Source: Staphylococcus canis
GTDB taxonomy: Bacteria > Bacillota > Bacilli > Staphylococcales > Staphylococcaceae
Assembly (NCBI RefSeq): GCF_016238445.1
Contig: NZ_JABANU010000011.1
Coordinates: 1 to 64,000 of the forward strand
Direction: 5' to 3'
Length of the DNA: 64,000 nt
Part shown: positions 39,633 through 48,803 of the stretch, in pieces
Position numbering within the stretch: position 1 is the stretch's first letter
How the letters are laid out: the number at the start of each line of letters is the position of its first letter
Translations under genes and position numbers: made by a program
Notes under the pieces: generated by a model
Told to the model about the DNA's origin: nothing
Databases searched by the model: none
What the model saw: only the letters and a program-made list of their open reading frames with translations

Positions 39633-40043
39633 ATGACAAAATTTGAAGTAGCTCGTAATGAAGAAGAAGCAATTAAAATTGTTGAATCATTTTTAAGAAA
39701 TGGATACAACGAAAATGAAATTACTGTAATTAGCCGTGAAAAATTAAAAACTGATCGCTTTAATGACTCACAAATTCAACATAAATCAACGAATGCAACA
39801 ATTAGTGATAAATTTATGCGATTCTTTATTGGTGAAGATGCGGAAGAAGCTGTACTAACACGCTACAATTTCAATGACAACGACAAAGAAGACTTAAAGC
39901 AAGACATTTCTAACAACAAGATTGTGATCATCGGTCAAAAAGATAACATTAAAAACGGTGAAGTTGCAAACAACGCCGCATACCAAGACACTGAAATTGA
40001 TCGCAATCATAAACCATCAGAACATAAAGGCGACATTGAATAA
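39633..40043 (+). CDS. General stress protein, YflT domain
   Basis: The 136-residue protein has the YflT/heat-induced stress domain at about residues 1-105 (FEVARNEEEAIKIVESFLRNGYNENEITVISREK...) and a hydrophilic disordered tail. The biochemical role is unknown. AAGGAGG precedes the ATG, and a sigma-B-type promoter supports induction in general stress. Confidence 0.88.
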   Translation: MTKFEVARNEEEAIKIVESFLRNGYNENEITVISREKLKTDRFNDSQIQHKSTNATISDKFMRFFIGEDAEEAVLTRYNFNDNDKEDLKQDISNNKIVIIGQKDNIKNGEVANNAAYQDTEIDRNHKPSEHKGDIE

Positions 40044-40058
40044 TATTTACATTAATAC

Positions 40059-40135
40059 ACTAGAGGTTAAGAGAGAAGCTTGAGAATATCATGATATATT
40101 CTAAGAAAGTTGCTTGAACTTAACCTCTTTTTGTA
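40059..40135 (+). terminator. Terminator of the YflT gene
   Basis: AGAGGTTAAG and CTTAACCTCTTTTT close a longer hairpin with an internal AGAATATCATGATATATTCT dyad. Confidence 0.75.
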
Positions 40136-40234
40136 TGTAAATTTTCCTCTTCTCTCTAACTAAAAGATAGTTTGCACCACAACGTCTGTAATTCGATATG
40201 CTATACTAAATGAAATAATGAGAGGGGGATATCA

Positions 40235-40909
40235 ATGGAATTTGTACAGATAAAATCAACGCAAGATCAGTGGTACAAACCCGCAATGGAATTCTATCGC
40301 GGTAAACTCGATCCACTTGTGACAGAAGACGAATCTGTTTTTGTTCAATCTTTAAAAACTGAAAAAACACAAAATGATTATGTCTTTTTAGTAGGCGTGG
40401 AAAATGATAAAGTTGTGAGCTTTGCCACGGCTCATTATGAAGCAACGACGAATGCTGGATTTATTATTTATTTAATTGCTGATAAAGGGCCTGAGTGTGA
40501 AGCGTATTTAAAAGAGACACTTGAAGAAGTTGAATTAGGCATTAACGCCTTAGCTCATCAATTACATGGTCGTGATGTGAATTTCTTCATGTTTGAATCA
40601 ACATTCGAGTCACCCAATGTAGATAATGAGACTGCTGCGGATATTGCCTTTAGACGTCGCTTTTTACTTCAACATGATTTTGAAAAGCAAACTGTCATTA
40701 ACTACGTGCAACCATCTCTAAATCGGAATGGCAAGCCTGTCCCGTTAGAACTCTATATTAAATCTAATGTACCTTTAACGAAAGATATTTATGGCGCGAG
40801 TATTAAATCTTGCTATATCTTAAAATATGTTTTTGCTAATCGGTTACCTCGAAAAATCATCTACCCGTTATTAGTTAAAATGGATTTACGTAAAGAGATA
40901 GATGACTAA
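40235..40909 (+). CDS. GNAT-like acetyltransferase, uncharacterised
   Basis: The 224-residue protein has a GNAT-like core (VFLVGVENDKVVSFATAHYEATTNAGFIIYLIAD, residues about 50-85) with an FRRRFLLQHDFEKQ segment in place of a clear acetyl-CoA R/Q-x-x-G-x-G/A loop. It may therefore have an altered cofactor site. It is found next to the purine genes in related staphylococci. Substrate unknown. GGGGG lies upstream of ATG. Confidence 0.6.
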   Translation: MEFVQIKSTQDQWYKPAMEFYRGKLDPLVTEDESVFVQSLKTEKTQNDYVFLVGVENDKVVSFATAHYEATTNAGFIIYLIADKGPECEAYLKETLEEVELGINALAHQLHGRDVNFFMFESTFESPNVDNETAADIAFRRRFLLQHDFEKQTVINYVQPSLNRNGKPVPLELYIKSNVPLTKDIYGASIKSCYILKYVFANRLPRKIIYPLLVKMDLRKEIDD

Positions 40910-41022
40910 CCCCTTGAAATCAGTCTTTAAAGCCGTTACAATAATGTAAAGGTAAGACTCACGGCTCACTGAACGCACTCTGCCGTTTGTCTAAAAAATA
41001 GACTTAGAAAGGATCCTGACTT

Positions 41023-41622
41023 ATGCTAACTAAAGAGTTTGCCGAACGAACAGGCTTAAGTGAGAAGCAAGTCCGTAAGATTGTCCAACATTTAGAAGAA
41101 AGAGGCTATCACCTTCAAAAAACTGAATACCGTGGCCGTGAAGCTACAGATTTCCAAGAAGACGATATCTCATTATTCCAAGAAATCGCTGAACGCGTTG
41201 GACGTACTAATAGTTATGAACTTGCTTTTGAAGAACTAGAAAAAGAAAAAGATTTCTTACAAGTGATTGTGAAAGAAGATAATCAGAATCTACCAAGCGA
41301 CCAACAAGTCCCTCACCTTTTAAACGAACTACAAAATGAAATTCGACAAATGCGTGAAGAACGTCAAATGCTTGGTCAAATGGTTTCACAAGTTCATCAA
41401 CAACAAGAAGAGCTTAAAGCATTACATAATCAACTTAAACAACAACTTGAAACAAGCAATCAATCACTTGCAACGATTACTGAAGCTCAAAAGCAACACA
41501 CTGAACAAATGAATCAAACACAACAAACGATTGAATCACAAGCACAACAACATAAAGCACTTGCGCATACGATTGAGCGCAATGAGAAAAAAGGCTTCCT
41601 ACAACGTTTATTCGGTGGCTAA
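41023..41622 (+). CDS. HTH-coiled-coil protein with amphipathic tail, RocS-like
   Basis: The 199-residue protein has a MerR/DUF536-type HTH (LTKEFAERTGLSEKQVRKIVQHLEERGYH, residues 2-30), a long glutamine-rich coiled coil (residues about 95-185), and a short C-terminal amphipathic segment KKGFLQRLFGG. That three-part layout matches RocS of Streptococcus, which links the chromosome to the membrane during segregation. The match is of architecture, not proved function. AAAGGATC precedes ATG; it is a single gene. Confidence 0.65.
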   Translation: MLTKEFAERTGLSEKQVRKIVQHLEERGYHLQKTEYRGREATDFQEDDISLFQEIAERVGRTNSYELAFEELEKEKDFLQVIVKEDNQNLPSDQQVPHLLNELQNEIRQMREERQMLGQMVSQVHQQQEELKALHNQLKQQLETSNQSLATITEAQKQHTEQMNQTQQTIESQAQQHKALAHTIERNEKKGFLQRLFGG

Positions 41623-41681
41623 ACTTTACATCCCTCACTTTCGAGTTTTATAATTGATTATGAATTATAAACTTAATACAG

Positions 41682-41766
41682 TGCTAGGGGTGCTCGAGGT
41701 GAGCTGAGAAAGAAGATTCTTAACTCTTTGAACCTGAAGTGGTTAGAACCAACGAAGGGAAGCTTT
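41682..41766 (+). ncRNA. TPP riboswitch (THI element)
   Basis: The conserved GGGGTGCTC, GAGCTGAGA, CTTTGAACCTGA, GGTTAGAACCAACG and AAGGGAAGC blocks are all present in order, 95 bases before thiO. It senses thiamine pyrophosphate and would reduce expression of the gene behind it. Confidence 0.95.
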
Positions 41767-41825
41767 AAACATACTATTTAGTATCATCTAGGTATGGTCA
41801 TGAATCAATTTCAATCTTCATATAA

Positions 41826-41860
41826 CCTCCTGCCCTCTAACATTGGTAGGAGGCTTTTTT
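41826..41860 (+). terminator. TPP-riboswitch expression platform: terminator that also hides the thiO RBS
   Basis: CCTCCTGCC (41826-41834) pairs with GGTAGGAGG (41845-41853), 9 bp with one G-T pair, followed by CTTTTTT and then ATG at 41861. The 3' arm contains the Shine-Dalgarno AGGAGG (41848-41853). The structure can act as an intrinsic terminator and, in read-through RNA, as a ribosome-binding-site lock. Confidence 0.75.
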
Positions 41861-42952
41861 ATGTTACAAACTGTCATCATCGGTGCAGGTGTAATGGGGT
41901 TATCTATTGCACGTCAGCTGGAGACCACACATCGAAACGTCCAAATTATTGATCGCTCGACTCCTCGTATGAACGCATCGTATGCAGCTGGTGGAATGTT
42001 AGGTGCACAAAATGAATTTTTCGAAGATACGTCCCTTTACCGACTCGCTATGAAGAGTCGTGAAATGATGCCAGAAACAGCACAAGCGTTACAACGAGAA
42101 ACTGGTATGGACATTGAATATCAAAAGTATGGTTTGATTAAAGTGGCATCGAATCTCAAAGACATCCCTACTTTAGAAAAGCAACTCGCATTTTTACAAT
42201 CTCATGATCACTCAATTAAAGCACTTTCTTCATCGGAAATGACAAAGCGTTTTCCTCATCTTGATTTAGACCAAAGTGCTGCATTTAAAATACAAGATGA
42301 TGGTCAAATTAACGCTAATATTTATACTCAAGCACTGATACAATCGGTACTCAAACGTCCATCAGTATCATTGATGACACATACTGAGACTTATGGCATT
42401 CTCAAAGAAAATGAAGGTTATACTGTTCAAACCTCTAAAGGCGACATCAAGGCGGATGAGTTAATCATTGCAGCTGGTGCCTGGAGTGGCGCGTTACTTA
42501 ACCATTTGGATATTCAACTTCCTACTCATCCGGTTAAAGGAGATGTCAAATTAATAGCGTCAGATTATAACGGTCTTAAAGAGACAATTTTTAATGTGAA
42601 TGGGTGCTATATCGTTCCCAAAAAACCAAATCGATTTTTAATTGGTGCCACATCTGAATTCGATAATTGGAGTACTGAAAATAATGATGACAATATCAAA
42701 TGGTTAGATAGAGAAAGTCAACGCATGATTCCTGAACTGGCACATAGTCACACAATCAAATCTTGGACAGGAATTAGACCTATTACACCTGATGAAGTAC
42801 CGATAATGGGCACAGTGCGCCCGAACTTATATGTAACAACCGGTCATTATAGAAATGGAATTTTACTTTCTCCTATCGTCGGAGAATTAATGGCTAAACT
42901 CATAGACGGCGATACAAAAGCGCACGCAACACTTGCGCCTTTCACACCATAA
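41861..42952 (+). CDS. thiO: Glycine oxidase (thiazole pathway)
   Basis: The 363-residue FAD-dependent DAO-family oxidase makes iminoglycine for thiazole synthesis. The FAD fold VIIGAGVMGLSIARQLE starts at residue 5; MNASYAAGGMLGAQ and the C-terminal VTTGHYRNGILLSP are typical of ThiO. ATG 41861 lies 7 bases after AGGAGG; the longer frame is upstream of that site. The TPP riboswitch supports the thiamine role. No thiS, thiG or thiF follows: tcyP is next. Confidence 0.9.
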   Translation: MLQTVIIGAGVMGLSIARQLETTHRNVQIIDRSTPRMNASYAAGGMLGAQNEFFEDTSLYRLAMKSREMMPETAQALQRETGMDIEYQKYGLIKVASNLKDIPTLEKQLAFLQSHDHSIKALSSSEMTKRFPHLDLDQSAAFKIQDDGQINANIYTQALIQSVLKRPSVSLMTHTETYGILKENEGYTVQTSKGDIKADELIIAAGAWSGALLNHLDIQLPTHPVKGDVKLIASDYNGLKETIFNVNGCYIVPKKPNRFLIGATSEFDNWSTENNDDNIKWLDRESQRMIPELAHSHTIKSWTGIRPITPDEVPIMGTVRPNLYVTTGHYRNGILLSPIVGELMAKLIDGDTKAHATLAPFTP

Positions 42953-43042
42953 TCGTATACAACAAAAAAATTTTTCTTGATTTTATATACGCTTCCCATT
43001 ATTCTTATAATATAAATCGGAATTAAAAGGAAGCGTGTTTTT

Positions 43043-44434
43043 ATGTCTATTCTATTTATTATTATCAACTTAGCTATCTTTGTATTAGCCATAGCCGGCT
43101 TAGCAATGATGGCTAAAAAACATGTAAAATTTCCTAAGCGTGTATTTTTAGCGCTAGGTCTTGGTATTATTTTAGGTTTAATCTTACATCTTATTTATGG
43201 GTCGGACAGTAAAGTCACAACTCAAACTACAGAGTGGATCGGTATCATCGGAAATGGGTATATCTCGTTACTGCAAATGATTGTTATTCCACTAGTATTT
43301 ATATCGATAGTAGCAGCATTTACAAAAATAGACATTGGAGAAAAGTTTGCCAAAGTCGGTAGCTTAATCTTTGTCTTTTTAATTGGTACTGTTACCATTG
43401 CTGCTATTGTCGGTATTATTTATGCCTTAATTTTCGGTCTTGACGCTTCAAATATTGATTTAGGTCAAGCTGAAAATGCAAGAAGCAGCGAGATTACAAA
43501 TACTGCTAAAGAGTTAACAGCAACAACGTTACCGGCACAAATTTTAGAGCTCTTACCTGCAAATCCATTCTTAGATTTCACAGGTGCTCGTGCAACATCT
43601 ACAATTGCTGTTGTGATTTTCGCAGCATTCATCGGTTTTGCGTACTTACGCGTTTCACGTAAACAACCTGAAAAAGGTCATCTGTTAAAACGCGGTATCG
43701 ATGCAGTGTATGCACTTGTGATGTCAATTGTAACGTTTGTTTTACGTCTAACACCTTATGGTATCTTGGCCATTATGATTAACACAATGGCGACAAGTGA
43801 CTTTGGTGCGATTTGGACACTCGGTAAATTTGTTATCGCTTCATATGCAGCTTTAATTACAATGTATCTCATTCATTTAATTATTTTAGTTGCTTTACGT
43901 ATTAATCCAATTCAATATATGAAGAAAACAGCTGAAGTTATCATATTTGCCTTCACTTCTCGTTCAAGTGCGGGTGCCTTACCGTTAAACATTCAAACTC
44001 AAACAAATCGCTTAGGTGTACCACAATCCATTGCGAACTTCTCAGGTTCATTTGGTTTATCTATTGGACAAAATGGTTGTGCGGGGATTTATCCAGCGAT
44101 GCTTGCTATTATGGTCGCACCAATTGCTGGTGTTGATATTAACTTACAATTCATCGCAACATTAGTCATTGTAGTGGTTTTAAGTTCATTTGGTGTAGCC
44201 GGAGTTGGTGGTGGTGCAACATTCGCATCTATCCTTGTCCTTTCTGCATTGAACTTACCAGTTGGATTAGCGGGTGTACTTATCTCAGTTGAACCACTGA
44301 TTGATATGGGACGTACAGCCCTTAATGTTAATGACTCAATTTTAGCTGGAACTGGAACAGCAAAATTAACAAAACAATTAAATCAAGATACATTTAAATC
44401 TAATGACTATAACGAGTTAACATCTCAACATTAA
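43043..44434 (+). CDS. tcyP: L-cystine:cation symporter
   Basis: The 463-residue dicarboxylate/amino-acid:cation symporter family protein has about eight to ten helices and the two hairpins with AFTSRSSAGALPLNIQTQTNRLG (about residues 302-324) and VAGVGGGATFASILVLSAL. Closest in pattern to TcyP, the cystine importer of Bacillus and staphylococci. AAAGGAAG precedes ATG. Likely serves sulfur supply with mccAB and met genes. Confidence 0.88.
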   Translation: MSILFIIINLAIFVLAIAGLAMMAKKHVKFPKRVFLALGLGIILGLILHLIYGSDSKVTTQTTEWIGIIGNGYISLLQMIVIPLVFISIVAAFTKIDIGEKFAKVGSLIFVFLIGTVTIAAIVGIIYALIFGLDASNIDLGQAENARSSEITNTAKELTATTLPAQILELLPANPFLDFTGARATSTIAVVIFAAFIGFAYLRVSRKQPEKGHLLKRGIDAVYALVMSIVTFVLRLTPYGILAIMINTMATSDFGAIWTLGKFVIASYAALITMYLIHLIILVALRINPIQYMKKTAEVIIFAFTSRSSAGALPLNIQTQTNRLGVPQSIANFSGSFGLSIGQNGCAGIYPAMLAIMVAPIAGVDINLQFIATLVIVVVLSSFGVAGVGGGATFASILVLSALNLPVGLAGVLISVEPLIDMGRTALNVNDSILAGTGTAKLTKQLNQDTFKSNDYNELTSQH

Positions 44435-44445
44435 TATGAGCGAAA

Positions 44446-44496
44446 TAAAAAGCTAGTAGGATGAAGCACACAGCTTACATCTTACTAGCTTTTTTA
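44446..44496. terminator. Bidirectional terminator
   Basis: AAAAGCTAGTAGGATG and CATCTTACTAGCTTTTTT pair around a short interior, between convergent tcyP and nfrA. Confidence 0.85.
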
Positions 44497-44499
44497 TGA

Positions 44500-45255
44500 T
44501 TATTTTTTATTAAATCCTGACATTTGTAACCAATCTAACATTTCAAGACGTTGTTTACTACTCATAAAGCCGGCAATTTGTTCTGACCATGTCTCAGTAC
44601 GCGCACCATTAGTACGGTCGCTATAATATTTCGATACAGTTTGGTCATAATCTTTAAGTTGCTCGAGTTGTGTCTCTTTATCTTTTTGGTACCCATCAAT
44701 GTGAAATACGTGATCAAGTGGCAATCTTGGTTTTGGCGAACCATTTTCATCATCAGCTGGCACACCTAAGGCCATACCAAATAATGGGAATGTATGTTCA
44801 GGTAATCCTAAGATTTCACGTACACGCTCACTGTTGTTACGTAGTGAACCTAAATAAACAATGCCATAACCCATGTCTTCTGCTGTAAGTGCGATATTTT
44901 GAGCCGCAAGCGCCGCATCTACAGAGCCTACTAATAAGCCTTCAGCAGATTGGAAGCTATCTTCCATATTTGCGTCACGTGCTTCATTAATCAATTGATG
45001 ACGATAATAATCAATCACAAATACAAGTAAATAACCATTTTCAACGACATAAGGTTGACCTGATACTTCTCGTAAAGCTTCTTTTTTCTCCACATCTTCA
45101 ACACCAATAAAAGATGTCGTTTGTAAATAACTTGAAGTCGAAGCCATTTGACCTGCTTCAATTAATTTACGAATGACATCACGATCAATTTTTTCATTTT
45201 TAAATTTACGCACAGAATGGTGTTGTTGCGTTAAATTATAAACATGTTCAGACAT
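44500..45255 (-). CDS. nfrA: NADPH-dependent flavin oxidoreductase
   Basis: The 251-residue nitroreductase-fold FMN enzyme resembles S. aureus NfrA, an NADPH oxidase/nitroreductase linked to oxidative and disulfide stress. The N-terminal HHSVRKFKNEKIDRDVIRKLIEAGQMASTSSYLQ holds FMN-binding Arg and Ser; SAEGLLVGSVDAALAAQNIALTAEDMGYGIVYLGSLRN is conserved. AAAGGAGTG precedes ATG. Confidence 0.92.
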   Translation of the reverse strand: MSEHVYNLTQQHHSVRKFKNEKIDRDVIRKLIEAGQMASTSSYLQTTSFIGVEDVEKKEALREVSGQPYVVENGYLLVFVIDYYRHQLINEARDANMEDSFQSAEGLLVGSVDAALAAQNIALTAEDMGYGIVYLGSLRNNSERVREILGLPEHTFPLFGMALGVPADDENGSPKPRLPLDHVFHIDGYQKDKETQLEQLKDYDQTVSKYYSDRTNGARTETWSEQIAGFMSSKQRLEMLDWLQMSGFNKK

Positions 45256-45377
45256 TTATAACACTCCTTTGATTTTTATTTACTTTCATATTATCAAAAT
45301 TCCCAATAAAACGGCATTATAATCACTTTTCAATTAGACTTGCAGACTTTCACATTACTTAGTATTATAATAGTATA

Positions 45378-45392
45378 AATTTTCTGAAAAAG
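45378..45392 (+). promoter_or_regulatory. CodY-like box before the FAH-fold hydratase gene
   Basis: AATTTTCTGAAAAAG differs from CodY consensus AATTTTCWGAAAATT at two positions. It lies between a TATAAT-like element (about 45365) and the ribosome-binding site, a place where binding would repress. Confidence 0.6.
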
Positions 45393-45403
45393 GAGTTATC
45401 GTT

Positions 45404-46177
45404 ATGACACAAGAATCACAATTAGCCACTAAAATCTTTAAAGCTTATGAAACGAAGGAGCCTATTCCATTCCTAAATCCATCAGAAGATATCGATGAAC
45501 ATAAAGGGTATGCAATTCAAAATCTTTTGGTTAAGCAATTACAAGACTTCTACAAAGCTTCCGTTAAAGGATATAAAGTCAGTATGACAAGTGAGGAAAC
45601 ACAAGCCTACGCAAATACTCATGAGCCTGCATATGGTACGCTTTTTGAGACTTCATTTTATCAATCAGGAGACACGCTAAAGTTAGATCAATTCTTTGCG
45701 CCACTCATCGAACCTGAACTGGCTTTCATCGTGACGGAAGATTTACCTGAAAATCCTACTGAAGCTGATATTTTAAATCATACCCAACTTGCACCGGCCA
45801 TTGAAGTGCCTGATGCTAGATACATCGATTGGTTCCCGAACTTCACCCTTGGCGATATTTTAGCGGATAATACCGCAACTGGTGGTGTCGTTTTAGGTGA
45901 AACAATCCCACAATTAGACTATGACACGCTTAAAGACGTTGAAATGACCCTAACATTTAATGGCGAAGTTCAAAAAACTGGAAAAGCCACTGAAGTACTT
46001 GGTCACCCTGTAAAGGCTGTACAATGGCTCGCTCAAAAACTTGTATCACACCAAAAATCATTAAAAAAAGGAGACATTATCTCTTCTGGAACATTTATTC
46101 CACCAATTAAAGCAGAACGCGGTACGTTCTCTGTAGAATATTCAAACGTCGGTACAGTGTCAGTCACATTCGAATAA
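45404..46177 (+). CDS. 2-keto-4-pentenoate hydratase-like, FAH superfamily
   Basis: The 257-residue protein belongs to the fumarylacetoacetase-like hydratase/decarboxylase group. Conserved parts are KGYKVSMTSEETQ (about residue 53), EPELAFIVTEDL with metal-binding Glu (about 106-110) and GGVVLGE. In other bacteria homologues act in aromatic meta-cleavage, but no such pathway is visible here. Single gene. AAAAGGAG precedes ATG. Confidence 0.82.
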   Translation: MTQESQLATKIFKAYETKEPIPFLNPSEDIDEHKGYAIQNLLVKQLQDFYKASVKGYKVSMTSEETQAYANTHEPAYGTLFETSFYQSGDTLKLDQFFAPLIEPELAFIVTEDLPENPTEADILNHTQLAPAIEVPDARYIDWFPNFTLGDILADNTATGGVVLGETIPQLDYDTLKDVEMTLTFNGEVQKTGKATEVLGHPVKAVQWLAQKLVSHQKSLKKGDIISSGTFIPPIKAERGTFSVEYSNVGTVSVTFE

Positions 46178-46182
46178 TAATA

Positions 46183-46225
46183 TTTTTATAATCATCCTAG
46201 TACATTTAGCTGGGATGATTACTTT
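46183..46225 (+). terminator. Terminator after the FAH gene
   Basis: AATCATCC and GGGATGATT close a short hairpin followed by ACTTTTT. The stretch 46226-46510 that follows shows AT-rich promoter-type DNA only. Confidence 0.65.
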
Positions 46226-46512
46226 TTATCTAATAAGTGTATAATACATCTAGACACTTCATTGATATCAAATGCTCTTTACATTCTCATCAAGCAGTGT
46301 CTATCGTTTAATATGACGTTTTTATTGTTGAATAAACGGTTTTAATTGAGAAAATAAAATGATAAATGATATTATGATTTTGTGGTAATCGGTAACGTTG
46401 ATATTGATTGATTTTTAACAAATCCCCATTATACCGGGATTTTTAATTCCTTTTCCAATTTATTCAAATATCATTTGACGTTTCCGACAATCCATGTCAT
46501 AATAAATATCGA

Positions 46513-46571
46513 GATTAGAATTATTATTAATAAGGAATAATAACAAATTAGCCTTTTTTATTATTCTAATC
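46513..46571 (+). promoter_or_regulatory. PerR-type box and inverted repeat upstream of ahpC
   Basis: TTAGAATTATTATTAA (46515-46530) matches the PerR box TTATAATNATTATAA at 13 of the first 15 positions. GATTAGAAT (46513-46521) is repeated in inverted form as ATTCTAATC (46563-46571). AhpCF is PerR-controlled in S. aureus. Confidence 0.7.
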
Positions 46572-46608
46572 TAATAATAATGAATATATTACTAGGAGGA
46601 TATCCATT

Positions 46609-47178
46609 ATGTCTTTAATTGGTAAACAAATAGAAGATTTCACAGCACAAGCTTATAACGCTAAAACAGATGAGTTTATTGAGGTAACTCAAGAAGATTT
46701 AAAAGGTAACTGGAGCGTTGTAGTATTCTACCCTGCAGATTTCTCATTTGTATGTCCTACAGAGTTAGAAGATGTTCAAAACCACTACGAAAAATTACAA
46801 GAGTTAGGCGTTAACGTTTACTCTGTTTCAACAGATACACACTTTGTACACAAAGCTTGGCACGACCATTCAGATGCTATCAGCTCAATTGAGTACACAA
46901 TGATTGGTGACCCATCACAAACAATCACTCGTAACTTCGATGTATTAAACGAAGAAGCTGGTTTAGCTCAACGTGGTACTTTCATCGTTGACCCAGATGG
47001 TGTTGTTCAAGCAGCTGAAATCAACGCAGACGGTATTGGCCGTGACGCTAGCACACTTGTTCACAAAATCAAAGCGGCTCAATACGTACGTCAAAACCCA
47101 GGCGAAGTTTGCCCTGCTAAATGGGAAGAAGGCGGAGACACTTTAACACCTGGTTTAGATTTAGTAGGTAAAATTTAA
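46609..47178 (+). CDS. ahpC: Alkyl hydroperoxide reductase, peroxiredoxin subunit
   Basis: The 189-residue typical 2-Cys peroxiredoxin reduces organic peroxides, H2O2 and peroxynitrite. Peroxidatic Cys is in [13 protein letters not shown] (about residue 49) and resolving Cys in [10 protein letters not shown] (about 168). AGGAGG precedes ATG. AhpF, its reductase, starts 15 bases downstream. Confidence 0.98.
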   Translation: MSLIGKQIEDFTAQAYNAKTDEFIEVTQEDLKGNWSVVVFYPADFSFVCPTELEDVQNHYEKLQELGVNVYSVSTDTHFVHKAWHDHSDAISSIEYTMIGDPSQTITRNFDVLNEEAGLAQRGTFIVDPDGVVQAAEINADGIGRDASTLVHKIKAAQYVRQNPGEVCPAKWEEGGDTLTPGLDLVGKI

Positions 47179-47193
47179 GGGAGGCTTTTCTAA

Positions 47194-48717
47194 ATGTTAG
47201 ATCAAGAATTAAAGAAACAATTGTCTCAATTTCTTGATTTGATGGAAGGTGACGTTGTATTCAAATTGAGTACAGGTTCCGATGAACAATCACAAAAAAT
47301 GGAAGAACTTGTGAATGAAGTAGCGGACATGTCACCTCGTATTACAGTAGAAAAAGCTCAATTAAAACGCACACCTAGTTTTAGTGTGAATAGACCTGGA
47401 GAGGACACTGGCATCACTTTTGCTGGTGTCCCTCTTGGTCATGAATTCAATTCTTTTGTGCTTGCATTACTTCAAGTAAGTGGTCGTGCACCAAAAGAAG
47501 AACAATCTGTAATTGACCAAATCAAATCAATCGATAGACCTTTAAATTTTGAGACTTTTGTTAGTTTGACATGTCAAAAATGTCCAGACGTAGTACAAGC
47601 AATTAACTTAATGAGTGTAATCAACCCTAATATCACTCATACAATGGTTGATGGTGCTGTATTTAAAGAAGAATCAGAAGACATTATGGCTGTACCTGCG
47701 CTTTTCTTAAATGGAGAGCAATTTGGTAGTGGTCGTATGACAATTACTGATATTTTAAACGAACTCGGACAAGGTCCAGATGCTTCTGAGTTCGAAGGTA
47801 AAGAGACATTTGATGTCCTTGTTATTGGCGGCGGCCCTGCAAGTGTAAGTTCAGCAGTTTACGCTGCACGTAAAGGATTACGTACAGGCCTTGTTGCTGA
47901 TCGCATTGGTGGTCAAGTGAATGACACTGCCGATATCGAAAACTATATTGGTGTGACAAAAACAAATGGCCCTGCATTATCAAGTAATTTAGAACAACAC
48001 CTTAACGATTATCCTATCGATATCATGAAAGGTGTACGTGCTGAAGAACTTCGTACAACAGACGAAGTGAAAGAAATCGTTCTAGATAACGGTGCAACAC
48101 TTAAAACAAAATCATTAATCATCGCAACAGGTGCACGTTGGAGACAACTTGGTGTTCCTGGCGAAGAAGAACTTTCAAATAAAGGTGTCGCATACTGCCC
48201 GCACTGTGACGGCCCTCTATTCGAAGACAAAAATGTTGCTGTTGTAGGTGGCGGTAACTCAGGTGCTGAGGCTGCGATTGATCTTGCAGGTATTTGTAAA
48301 CACGTTACATTACTTGAATACGGTTCAGAAATGAAAGCCGATCAAGTATTACAAGAGCGTCTTAAATCATTACCAAATGCGACAATCATCAAGAACGCTG
48401 CGACATCTGAAATTAAAGGTGACGACCGCGTTAACGGTCTCGCATACACAGACACAACTTGTGATGAAGTAAGACACCTAGATTTAGATGGTATTTTCGT
48501 TCAAATCGGACTATCTCCTAATACAGAATGGTTAGGCGATACAGTTCAACGTAATAAAATGGGCGAAATCGAAATCGATCGTTTAGGTCGCACAAATGTA
48601 CCAGGCGTTTTTGCTGCTGGTGACTGTTCTGACCAACGTTATAAACAAATTATTATTTCAATGGGTTCAGGTGCAACTGCTGCATTATCAGCATTTGACT
48701 ACCTTATCCGTAATTAA
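47194..48717 (+). CDS. ahpF: Alkyl hydroperoxide reductase subunit F
   Basis: The 507-residue FAD disulfide reductase passes electrons from NADH to AhpC. The N-terminal double thioredoxin-like domain has CQKC (about residue 128), followed by the FAD fold VLVIGGGPASVSSAVYAARKG (about 210), redox CPHC (about 335) and NAD fold VAVVGGGNSGAEAAIDL. GGGAGG precedes ATG. Confidence 0.98.
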   Translation: MLDQELKKQLSQFLDLMEGDVVFKLSTGSDEQSQKMEELVNEVADMSPRITVEKAQLKRTPSFSVNRPGEDTGITFAGVPLGHEFNSFVLALLQVSGRAPKEEQSVIDQIKSIDRPLNFETFVSLTCQKCPDVVQAINLMSVINPNITHTMVDGAVFKEESEDIMAVPALFLNGEQFGSGRMTITDILNELGQGPDASEFEGKETFDVLVIGGGPASVSSAVYAARKGLRTGLVADRIGGQVNDTADIENYIGVTKTNGPALSSNLEQHLNDYPIDIMKGVRAEELRTTDEVKEIVLDNGATLKTKSLIIATGARWRQLGVPGEEELSNKGVAYCPHCDGPLFEDKNVAVVGGGNSGAEAAIDLAGICKHVTLLEYGSEMKADQVLQERLKSLPNATIIKNAATSEIKGDDRVNGLAYTDTTCDEVRHLDLDGIFVQIGLSPNTEWLGDTVQRNKMGEIEIDRLGRTNVPGVFAAGDCSDQRYKQIIISMGSGATAALSAFDYLIRN

Positions 48718-48729
48718 AATAAATGATGA

Positions 48730-48786
48730 AAAGTTGGGATATTTCAAATCGGTATCTAAACCGATGAATGATATCCCAACTTTTTT
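48730..48786. terminator. Bidirectional terminator
   Basis: AAAGTTGGGATATTTC... pairs with ...GATATCCCAACTTTTTT; strong stem with T-run, between ahpF and a convergent gene. Confidence 0.85.
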
Positions 48787-48803
48787 ACATATTCTACACA
48801 AAT

